A program made the position numbers and the translations under genes. Positions 24,601 through 36,600 of a stretch of 64,000 bases of DNA are shown in pieces (the stretch's first letter is position 1; each line of letters starts with the position of its first letter). The DNA comes from Archivesica marissinica. Lineage: Eukaryota > Mollusca > Bivalvia > Venerida > Vesicomyidae. Under the pieces are notes generated by a model. The model ran no database searches and was not told the origin of the DNA. It saw nothing but the letters and a program-made list of their open reading frames with translations. The DNA lies in assembly GCA_014843695.1 (NCBI GenBank), contig CM026390.1, positions 56,408,156 through 56,472,155 on the forward strand, written 5' to 3'.

Positions 24601-27600
24601 ATGCTCGCGGCGTATTCCTATGCTCGCGGCGTATTCCTATGCTCGCGGCGTATTCCTATGCTCGCGGCGTATTCCTATGCTCGCGGCGTATTCCTATGCT
24701 CGCGGCGTATTCCTATGCTCGGCGTGTTCCTATGCTCGGCGTATTCCTATGCTCGCGGCGTATTCCTATGCTCGGCGTATTCCTATGCTCGGCGTATTCC
24801 TATGCTCGGCGTATTCCTATGCTCGCGGCGTATTCCTATGCTCGGCGTATTCCTATGCTCGGCGTATTCCTATGCTCGGCGTATTCCTATGCTCGGCGTA
24901 TTCCTATGCTCGCGGCGTATTCATATGCTCGCGGCGTATTCCTATGCTCGCGGCGTATTCCTATGCTCGCGGCGTATTCCTATGCTCGCGGCGTATTCCT
25001 ATGCTTGCAGCGTATTCCTATGCTCGCGGCGTATTCCTATGCTCGGCGTATTCCTATGCTCGGCGTATTTTCCATTTTCATCGGTATTTAAAATATTTAT
25101 ATAGTTCTAGGCTAATTACGCTGACAGAGCTGAAGCATGTTTCAATAGCATTCCGTGTTGAGTGTATCGGTAGGCTGATGCAACTGTCACGTGACTCGTC
25201 CAGCAGACGAATATAAACTAGCAAATCATTGGGAGAATATTTCCACCGAAACTGTTACGGTGTATGAGCAATTCAGGTAGCTATTCGAATTTAAAAAATC
25301 AACACCTAACCCGAAAAATAGTTTCTATACCATTTCTGATTAAGACCAATAAGAGTTTTTACTCAATGATGTACTATATCAAAATAAGATATTCAACAAG
25401 TTATTGTGGATAAATAAAAAAAAGAACAAGTACGCCGTGCATAGGTGCCCTGAAGTCTTGAGTTCCCCATATAAACAGGTGCCGACCAAAACCGTTGAGC
25501 GACGGTATTGAGCGACAAGATCACGTGATGAAGCTAAAACTATCAACAAGAGTGTTTTGAAAGTTGTTTTCACATGTTAAGAAAATAATAATATACGACA
25601 AGTGCTATTAACATTTTATACTGGTCATTATATGTGGGATTTATGCCGAGCATAGGTTCCACCACTCTATGATACATGGTGATTGTGAGGCGTGCATGTT
25701 CTTATAAGGTTGAATACATAATTATACTATTTATATATATATATATCATTGTCCAATCATCTGGACTTGTACTCCAGCCCAACTGGATCTATAGCCATGT
25801 CCGTTGTACTCATTTAAACTTTATTTATATTACAACAATTGCGAAGCAAGTTTTAACAACTTATATTAATCACTCTCGTTGGCGCAGATGAAAGCGTAAA
25901 TGTGGTCATTCGTGTGGGAGGAAGCCGGAGTACCCGGAGAAAACCCACCTGTCCGATCTGGTGACTACCATACCATCTCACATACTTCCCGGTCCGAGGT
26001 TCGAACCCGGGTTGCATTGGTGAGACGTGAGCGTGCTAACACTGCGCTAATCGGACAGGGTGTTTGATGAACAGATGAATGGATCTTGTTATACTGTATA
26101 TATAAACACACACTTTATAAATATATCATTGTCCAATCAACTTTTTATTACAAATTTATTTTAGCTCGATTGCGAAACAAGTTCTTACAACTTATATTAA
26201 TCACACTCGAGACCTCATTCGTGATGGAATCCATCACCACGCGGGAGAGAGAAGAGGAAATGTGGAATTTAAATGCCTTGCTGCCTAAGGGCACAATCGT
26301 AACGGCTCCAGCGGGGCTCGAACTCTGGGCCTTTCGCACGTGAAGCACTTGTACTCCAGCCCTGCAGGATCTATATCCTTGTCTGTTGTACTGTATATAT
26401 AAACACACACTTTATAAATATATCATTGTCCAATCACCTTGTACTGCAGCCCTGCAGGATCTGGATCCGAGTCAGTTACTGTTGTTCGTGCAATCGTTTG
26501 GTATTCCCGTACACGGCATGAGTAAACTACTGCAATGTCTCGACAACGCAGTCACCCTGGATGTCGCCGGCCTCGAACAATCTGTACTCGACAAGGCCTA
26601 CATGGCACAACTCATAGAGGTGCAGCACAAACGAGGGGCCAAGGGAGGGGACAAATTCTACAGCATGCTCACTGATGGAAGGCAACTGCAAATACATAAA
26701 GGTATTCTTTATATACATTATAAAGTCTCCATGTGCATTTACTTAGAATGTGCTGCATACCGAGATATTCCAAGAAATGGATGATTTGAAAAATGTGATT
26801 ATTATTATCTATATTTTCAATATTCTTTACCAATTCCAGTTTTAAGCCACATTTTGAAGATAATCCCACAAATGAACTTGTCTAGATGAAATTGCTATTT
26901 GTAGCTTATTAACCCTGTATGGATATTTATTTACAAATTCATCAATAACTTCTGTGCATTCAGATCTAGTACATGATTTCAGTACTACCACAAGTTGAGG
27001 AATTGGTAAATCAGTTTTGATGTATGTCTAATCTTTCAAGTGTTTATGGTAGAGGACTTGTTTTATGTATTTGATGTAGATGTGTGTTTTACTTTTATTT
27101 ATCGTCGCTACTGGTTGCCCATATGAGCGACGCCTCCTGAAGAGATTAGACATTTTAGATTTTTGGAGGATAGTGCATGATACAGACAGAGACCCATTCC
27201 AGAGTCTCCTCTGGTTCTTTTACATGCACGGTGTAAAGCACCGACACGAGACCTCGGTTTAACGTCCCATCTGAAAGACTGTTAATTTCATTAGGGTCAG
27301 ACGAGGGATCGAACCTGCGATCCCTGGATTACCAGTCCAGCGTGTTGCCACTGGATTACAGACCTGTCTGTATGATGGTGTAGATATTGCCTTATGAAGT
27401 ATTTATGGATATGATCTTGCATTATTTAGAAATTGAAAGAGGAAGGTATTTACCAAGAAATGAGAGAGAGTGTACATTTTGTAATTCATGGCATATGTCT
27501 CATCTGGTTGCGATGTGCTTACAGATGAGGAGGAGATGGACTCTCAGTCTGCAGACGACAATATGTGGAAAGGTCAAGGTCATATTGATGTTACCGTGGA

Positions 27601-30600
27601 AACCATTCCGTCATCACATGTTGTCAACATGCTCCTGCAGGTAACTATTTACCAGTTTCCAGGGATGGGTACTGATAAGAGTTGTTACTTTTCACTAGAC
27701 AGTGACAAGGGAAGGATTTTGTGTTCATCATACTGAATCATGTTTGTTTGAACAGTCGATGAATTAATGTTTGATTTTAGCCTGAATATCTGTTCCATAG
27801 ATTATATATACTGTTCCATAGATTCAGTATACTGTTCCATAGATTATATATACTGTTCCATAGATTATATATACTGTTCCATAGATTATATACTGAGTCA
27901 AAAAAGAAACGATACCTGGTGTTTATGTGTCTATAATTTCAACATTTATTAAGAAAATTCTTTGAAAATTCATAAGATGATAGTCCAACATGTTTGAAAG
28001 AGGAGCACATAAAGCATAATGAGCCTCCGAAACTGTCTGCTGCGTGATGACGTAATTCGTCGGACAGGGGTCTAATGGAGTTTTCACACAGACGTCAATA
28101 CTGAGTATGGGCACCATTTGCGTCTCTCACTGCAATGCACTGCCGTCGCATCGAACGGAAGAGTGTCTGAATCTCTTGCTGGTCAATATTTGTCCACTCC
28201 TGACGCAAAACATCCCTCAGTTGGTTTAACGTTACCGGCTGACGTCGTCTGATGCGGCGGTCTAACGTATCCCACAAATGTTCTATGGGTGACAAGTCTG
28301 GTGACAAAGCAGGCCACGGCAGGGTTTAAATATTGTTCTGCTCCAATAATGTGGTGGAAATCCGAGCAGTATGACACCTGGCGTTGTCCTGTTGGAACAG
28401 TGTGACGTTTCTGTTGGCGTTAAAGAACGGCACAGCAACTGGCGCAAGGATCTCATCACAGTACCGCTGGGCGTTTAGGTTCCCGTCCACCACTAACAGT
28501 TCAGTGCGACTGCCGAAGGTGATACCGCCTCACGCCATAACGCTTCTGCCCCCGAACAGATCGACCTGACGTACACATGCGTCGGCGTAACGTTCACCGC
28601 GTCTGCGATATACCCGCTCTCTGCCATCCGCTCGACGCAAACAGAACCGCAATTCATCGCTAAACATCACCGAATTCCACTGTAACTGAGTCCAGCGAGC
28701 ACGTTCCATCGTCCATTCCCGTCGTACGTCATGGTGACGTCGTGTCAGGATGGGTCCAACGTATGGCCGATTGGCACGAATGCCACGTTCACCGAGCCGG
28801 TTCCTGACTGTTTGTGCACTGATGCGATTGTTGGTAATCCCAGGAGTAACGGCAGCTGTGTGCGTAGCAGGTAGGAACCGGTCACGTAAATGTGACGGTC
28901 CTGTTCACGCGTCGTCACACGTGGTCGACCAGATCTTGGACGGTCGTCCACCGATCCATGTGTTCGATAACGTCGAAGTAGACGTGTTATCGTGATCCGT
29001 GTAACCCTGAGTCGATTTGTGACATCACGCTGACGTAAACCGCCGTCAATCATGCCAATGGCACGCATTCTCTGATTGCGGTTTAGCCTAGGCATTTTGT
29101 TAGAGGTAACAATGGGTATGTAAGGTGTTTTTCCTCGATGATAATGCAATACCAGTACAATAAACCGGTTTTCCGATTTGTACATGTGCAGGAAGTTGTC
29201 TTTGTTGAGGAGCACGTGCAAATCGGAAATTCGGCGTTCCAGGATTATCGGGTGTTTATTTACCTGTGTTTATGGTTGGCTGACGTTGCAATCAGATACC
29301 CGGTACTGATACGTAATAATATATTAAACCTTTCTATGGTTTTCTCCGTTTTACGTCATTTTTAGTTTGGTATCGTTTCTTTTTTGACTCAGTATATATA
29401 CTGTTCCATAGATTCTGTATACTGTTCCATAGATTCAGTATACTGTTCCATAGATTCTGTATACTGTTCCATAGATTCTGTATACTGTTCCCTAGATTCA
29501 GTGTACTGTTCCATAGATTCTGTATACTGTTCCATAGATTCTGTATACTGTTCCATAGATTCTGTATACTGTTCCATAGATTCTGTATACTGTTCCATAG
29601 ATTCTGTATACTGTTCCATAGATTCTGTATACTGTTCCATAGATTATATATACTGTTCCATAGATTCTGTATACTGTTCCATAGATTCTGTATACTGTTC
29701 CATAGATTATATATACTGTTCCATAGATTCTGTATACTGTTCCATAAATTCTGTATACTGTTCCATAGATTATATATACTGTTCCATAGATTCTGTATAC
29801 TGTTCCATAGATTCTGTATACTGTTCCATAGATTATATATACTGTTCCATAGATTATATATACTGTTCCATAGATTCTGTATACTGTTCCATAGATTCTG
29901 TATACTGTTCCATAAATTCTGTATACTGTTCCATAGATTCTGTATACTGTTCCATAGATTCAGTATACTGTTCCATAGATTCTGTATACTGTTCCATAGA
30001 TTATATATACTGTTCCATAGATTCTGTATACTGTTCCATAGATTCTGTATACTGTTCCATAGATTCTGTATACTGTTCCATAGATTCTGTATACTGTTCC
30101 ATAGATTCTGTATACTGTTCCATAGATTATATATACTGTTCCATAGATTATATATACTGTTCCATAGATTCTGTATACTGTTCCATAGATTCTGTATACT
30201 GTTCCATAAATTCTGTATACTGTTCCATAGATTCTGTATACTGTTCCATAGATTCAGTATACTGTTCCATAGATTCTGTATACTGTTCCATAGATTATAT
30301 ATACTGTTCCATAGATTCTGTATACTGTTCCATAGATTCTGTATACTGTTCCATAGATTCTGTATACTGTTCCATAGATTCTGTATACTGTTCCATAGAT
30401 TCTGTATACTGTTCCATAGATTATATATACTGTTCCATAGATTATATATACTGTTCCATAGATTCTGTATACTGTTCCATAGATTCTGTATACTGTTCCA
30501 TAAATTCTGTATACTGTTCCATAGATTATATATACTGTTCCATAGATTCTGTATACTGTTCCATAGATTCTGTATACTGTTCCATAGATTATATATACTG

Positions 30601-33600
30601 TTCCATAGATTATATATACTGTTCCATAGATTCTGTATACTGTTCCATAGATTCTGTATACTGTTCCATAAATTCTGTATACTGTTCCATAGATTATATA
30701 TACTGTTCCATAGATTCTGTATACTGTTCCATAGATTCTGTATACTGTTCCATAGATTATATATACTGTTCCATAGATTATATATACTGTTCCATAGATT
30801 CTGTATACTGTTCCATAGATTCTGTATACTGTTCCATAAATTCTGTATACTGTTCCATAGATTATATATACTGTTCCATAGATTCTGTATACTGTTCCAT
30901 AGATTCTGTATACTGTTCCATAGATTATATATACTGTTCCATAGATTATATATACTGTTCCATAGATTCTGTATACTGTTCCATAGATTATATATACTGT
31001 TCCATAGATTATATATACTGTTCCATAGATTCTGTATACTGTTCCATAGATTCTGTATACTGTTCCATAGATTCTGTATACTGTTCCATAGATTCTGTAT
31101 ACTGTTCCATATATTCTGTATACTGTTCCATAGATTCTGTATACTGTTCCATAGCTTCTGTATACTATTCCATAGATTATATATACTGTTCCATAGATTA
31201 TATATACTGTTCCATAGATTATATATACTGTTCCATAGATTATATATACTGTTCCATAGATTCTGTATACTGTTCCATAGATTCTGTATACTGTTCCATA
31301 TATTCAGTATACTGTTCCATAGATTATATATACTGTTCCATAGATTATATATACTGTTCCATAGATTCTGTATACTGTTCCATAGATTATATATACTGTT
31401 CCATAGATTCTGTATACTGTTCCATAGATTATATATACTGTTCCATAGATTATATATACTGTTCCATAGATTCTGTATACTGTTCCATAGATTCTGTATA
31501 GATTCTGTATACTGTTCCATAGATTCAGTATCTCCATAAATTTAATGGAAAGCTTAAAGTTCATCGAGATTATCTCCATAAATTTAACAGAAAGCTTAAA
31601 GTTCATCGAGATTATCTCCATAAATTTAACAGAAAGCTTAAAGCTCATTGAGATTATCTCCATAAATTTAACGGAAAGCTTAAAGCTCATTGAGATTATC
31701 TCCATAATTTAATGGAAAGCTTTAAAGCTCATTGAGATTATCTCCATAAATTGATGATTTGATGTTACTTTCAGGCGTTTGATCCTTCGGGAAGGAGGAG
31801 CCCTGACACGGAGACACACTTCAGATCTCTTGTAATGGTGAGTTTGTAGAAAGAACATAAATGAAAGATTCGGTTTAACGTCCCATCTGAAAGACTGTTA
31901 ATTTTATTAGGGTCAGACGGGGGATCGAACCTGCGAACCCTGGATTACCAGTTCAGCATGTTACCACTGGACTACATATCCGGCTGTAAATTACACTGTA
32001 TCCAAGTGTCGCATTTATTATACCAGCAAATTAAATACAAAATGCTAAAAAGTGCTTTGAGCACATAAATTCCATTGCTAATTATGATTTGCTATGGAGA
32101 AACTGAGTTAGGAAGAGAGCCAAATGAAGAAGACTATATCTTCTAGTCAAAATCCGATTATATATATTTCAACATTGTAAAAGTATATTAAAAATGTTAA
32201 TAATGATGTATTGTTTCAGTCTGTGAACCTGTATTGTGTATTGTTTCAGTCTGTTAACCTGTATTGTGTATTGTTTCAGTCTGTGCACCTGTAGTGTGTA
32301 TTGTTTCAGTCTGTTAACCTGTATTGTTTCAGTCTGTGAACCTGTATTGTGTATTGTTTCAGTCTGTGAACCTGTATTGTGTATTGTTTCAGTCTGTGAA
32401 CCTGTATTGTATCAGTCTGTGAACCTATATTGTGTATTGTTTCAGTCTGTGAACCTGTATTGTGTTGTTTCAGTCTGTGAACCTGTATTGTGTATTGTTT
32501 CAGTATGTGAACCTGTATTGTGTTGTTTCAGTCTGTGAACCTGTATTGTGTATTGTTTCAGTCTGTGAACCTGTATTGTGTATTGTTTCAGTCTGTTAAC
32601 CTGTATTGTGTATTGTTTCAGTCTGTTAACCTGTATTGTTTCAGTCTGTGAACCTGTATTGTATCAGTCTGTGAACCTGTATTGTGTATTGTTTCAGTCT
32701 GTGAACCTGTATTGTTTCAGTCTGTGCACCTGTATTGTGTATTGTTTCAGTCTGTGAACCTGTATTGTTTCAGTCTGTGCACCTGTATTGTGTATTGTTT
32801 CAGTCTGTGCACCTGTATTGTGTATTGTTTCAGTCTGTGAACCTGTATTGTTTCAGTATGTGAACCTGTATTGTGTTGTTTCAGTCTGTGAACCTGTATT
32901 GTGTATTGTTTCAGTCTGTGAACCTGTATTGTGTATTGTTTCAGTCTGTGAACCTGTATTGTGTTGTTTCAGTCTGTGAACCTGTATTGTGTATTGTTTC
33001 AGTCTGTGAACAAAAGATCATCTGGAGCTCTTGATGTTGTTAGAGGATTTAATGAGGTATAACTCAATTTATTTTACGAACTGAAATGGTGAAATGGAAT
33101 ATTTATCATTGTTTTCAAAGACTATATATTTGTATATAATCATTTAAGCGCTATAAATCACACCTAGCAAAAACGAATATTTTACATAATATATTTAACT
33201 TTTACACATTCGTCTGAAATATTTTGAACAATTACTTTTTGATCAGTAAACTCCCATTTTGCAATCTACAAACTCTTAAAAGTGAAAGTAAGATTTTCCA
33301 ACAATGGTTTAGCATATTTCTCAGATATTTCTTAGAGCATCTTATCACACTGCATGTTATAAATAGACAATTCATCATAATTCCTGTTCTTCCACTCGTA
33401 TTCAGATTCACTAAGAAACTCGGCAACATGCAAAAATGAGCACATTTTTCAGAAAAATGGGGGGGAAATGTTGAATTTAGACCAAAATTACACATTCTCC
33501 CCAACTCATTACATTACTGTCTAATTTCAAGGGATTATTAGTTAAAACTATGCCGTTTAAATTTTGGTATCAAATAATGTAAACATTTCGAAACCGTTGC

Positions 33601-36600
33601 CATAGGAACAATGTTTCCTTGCATGTCACTTATAACGGCATGATATTTGGTCAAATCATGATAGAAAGTAAAGAAATATGAATGATGATGTGGACAATAG
33701 GAATCTTGCATATGTGCATCTCTTTACATTGATAGATAAATATACTGACATCATAAGCCACCAAAATTACAGATTATAGAACGTCATTAATGTTGGCACG
33801 ACCATTATTTTATACCATTATTTTATGTTATATATAGTCGGTTCAAAAGCTCATTCAGAGCTTGTGTTGTACTGTTGCTATCTTGCCGACTCAAAATAAA
33901 ATTGATCTTATCTGACGTTTCAAACATCTACCGGTAGTTTATGTGTGTCACTAAACAAGTCACAACTCTCTCAATTGGTAACATATGTTCAGGATTTGTT
34001 TGTGAGACACTGTGGTATACACCTGATATATCAACTTCATCTACATAATACAGTAACTTTCCCAATTGGTAACATATTGAGTTGAAATGTTCAGGATTTG
34101 TTTGTGAGACATTGTGGTATACACCTGGTATATCAACTTCATCTACATAATACAGTAACTTTCCCAATTGGTAACATATTGAGTTGAAATGTTCAGGATT
34201 TGTTTGTGAGACACTGTGGTATACACCTGATATATCAACTTCATCTACATAATACAGTAACTTTCCCAATTGGTAACATATTGAGTTGAAATGTTCAGGA
34301 TTTGTTTGTGAGACATTGTGGTATACACCTGATATATCAACTTCATCTACATAATACAGTAACTTTCCCAATTGGTAACATATTGAGTTGAAATGTTCAG
34401 GATTTGTTTGTGAGATATTGTGGTATAGACCTGATATATCAACTTTCATTTTTGTTAATTATGTCCAAGTGACCCATTCTTATGTCACCAACCATATACT
34501 AGTCTGATGTGATTAACTCTGTAACCTATTTATTTAATAATATTTTATTTCAACTTGTTCCATAATGATGAATACAGTTTACATATCACAATAACATTAC
34601 TGTCACATTAATAACATACATAAATCCTGATAATATCCATATACATATACAGGACAATTTCAAAGTGCAAAATGATTGGGCTACAAGTTTTGAAAACATT
34701 AGCAACAACCCTTTCCAAAAGGTCAAATTTACTATCAATTTGTTCCATGTATGTAGTACTAAGTATCTGTAACCTATGGTGTTCTGTTATGGCCATCATG
34801 ATGCACAGATGTTCTCCAAACTACCGTGTACCATGGTATGATAGGATAATGACATTATGGTACGTTGACGATATTACAATAATAAATACTTTCTTCATTC
34901 TACCGTCATCGTCGTGTAATTAAATGTAGTTTATCATGCTATTTTGATGTCATCATCATTATGTCCTTATACTGTCTTGATGAAGTCATAGCACCATTAC
35001 GTCACCCTACCATCGTGCATCACGGGAGGTCGAGGGCTTACTCACGTATACCACTCTAACCTGTCATCACTGATGGCCACAGGGTTCGAGCCCCGCTCAG
35101 ACCGTGTCCCATTTATATGAAAAAAAGTTGACAGTTTCTGATGGATGTTGGTGCACCAATTACTGATTAACCGCTGGAGCCTGCCCAGGAAAAGTGTTAG
35201 TAAAACTTCCTGCAGGCGATATAGCCCAATATGTTGTTGATGAAGGCGTAAATCCTGAACAAACAAACAAACTTACATTACAATGGCTGCAATGGCTCAT
35301 TATCACCCAGATCAAATTACAGATGCTCCTAGCTAATGCTAGAAGGAGGTATTGGTCCGACTTCTCCCGGTGTACAGCTGAGGGAGAACTGGTATAGATT
35401 TAATGAGTTTGCTGCACCTTATGTTTATTATTGTTTGATATTGAGCTGTGGTGTATTGCAGATTTTACATGGATCACTGGGCAGTGAGTTTAACCTGTAT
35501 GTTTATTATTGTTTGATATTGAGCTGTGGTGTATTGCAGATTCTACATGGATCATCGGGCAGTGAGTTTGCCAAGTCTGTGATGCAGTCAACCAAAGCAT
35601 GTTGTCTCCTCAGGATCATCGTTGCTAAGCAGGTATGCACCCTATCATGTGGAATAGGACACATGCATTGACATAGTAATCTTGATACAGTGGAACCCTT
35701 CAAAACCGGAACCCCATCTAAAGCGGAATTCTATCAAAACCGAACGATTTTCCCGGTCCAGATATTTTTCATTCTTTGTTCCTGGTAAAATAATCTCTAT
35801 AACAGGAACCCCTCTTTTCCGAACACCAGACAAGTTTTAAGACCCATTTGGGGACATTTCTATTGTAAATTCCTAAAAACCGAACACCTGGCGTCGAAAA
35901 TGCTGATCTGAATGATCTTAGTTTCGCCTGAAGTTTAACACCTTTGGTGGTCGGCATAGTGTCGCCATGATATTTATCAAGGTCAACTTGTTCATCTTTT
36001 GACAGATGAAGCTAATGTAGACAAGGTTCCTAGTCACTAGTGTGTCAGAGTGACATATAAATAATTACCTTGACCTTTTCATAGGTCAAACACTAAGCGT
36101 GGCATTGACAACCATTGTTGGTTCTCTTTTATAAAATGTTTTTTTCAGTTAAAAGGAAACGAGTTAAGTGGTTGGCTTATATTTGGGACATGTTTTATAT
36201 TATATTATTCTTATAATAAAGTATGAACCCAGAATAGGCAAGAATAAGCTTCTGATAGAGTTTGTGTTAAAATGTGACTGTGTCTACAGAGTATGTAGCT
36301 TATGCTTCTGTGATTCAGTTTGTGTGTTTTACGTTTATTTATCGTCGCTATCGGCTGCCCATGTGAGCGACACCTCTAGAAGAGATTAGTCATTTTAGAT
36401 ATTTGGAGGATAGTGCAATGATACAGACAGAGACCCATTCCAGAGTTTCCTCCGGTTCTTTTACGTGCACTGTGTACAGCACCGACAGTTCAGACGGGGG
36501 GGGGGGGGTGTTCAGTTTGACCACTTGACCACATACAGGTACTTTTATACCTTTATTGCTTATCAGACTAAACTTCTATTTTATGCTTTCCAAAGAAATA

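Larger units (their letters stand above)
25745..26470 (+). repeat. Decayed triplication of the exon 9 acceptor region
   Basis: The string CATTGTCCAATCA, followed by CTTGTACTCCAGCCC and GGATCTATA, is seen at about 25747 and 26126/26349, and at the real acceptor as CTTGTACTGCAGCCC and GGATCTGGAT (26439-26468). AACACACACTTTATAAATAT lies between copies. Two SINEs interrupt the copies. The intronic copies have CCAG where the functional site has GCAG. Confidence 0.75.

Noticed and set aside
28745..29221. Intact 158-codon transposase-like gene
   Set aside because: The frame leaves the transposase alignment after about 68 residues because of a frameshift. The rest of the domain continues in another frame with stops, so it is a pseudogene.
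29334..31520. Frames of 705 and 728 codons on opposite strands (CSIDSVY and NLWNSIQ repeats)
   Set aside because: The 21-nt period keeps any stop-free frame open. Both strands being open together and the lack of any domain argue against coding.
34672..34923. Plus-strand extra INTS1 exon reading IGLQVLKTLATTLSK
   Set aside because: It resembles INTS1 VRVLQALATLLSS by eye, but no acceptor and donor pair gives phase 0-0, and exons 12 and 13 already cover that segment without a gap.
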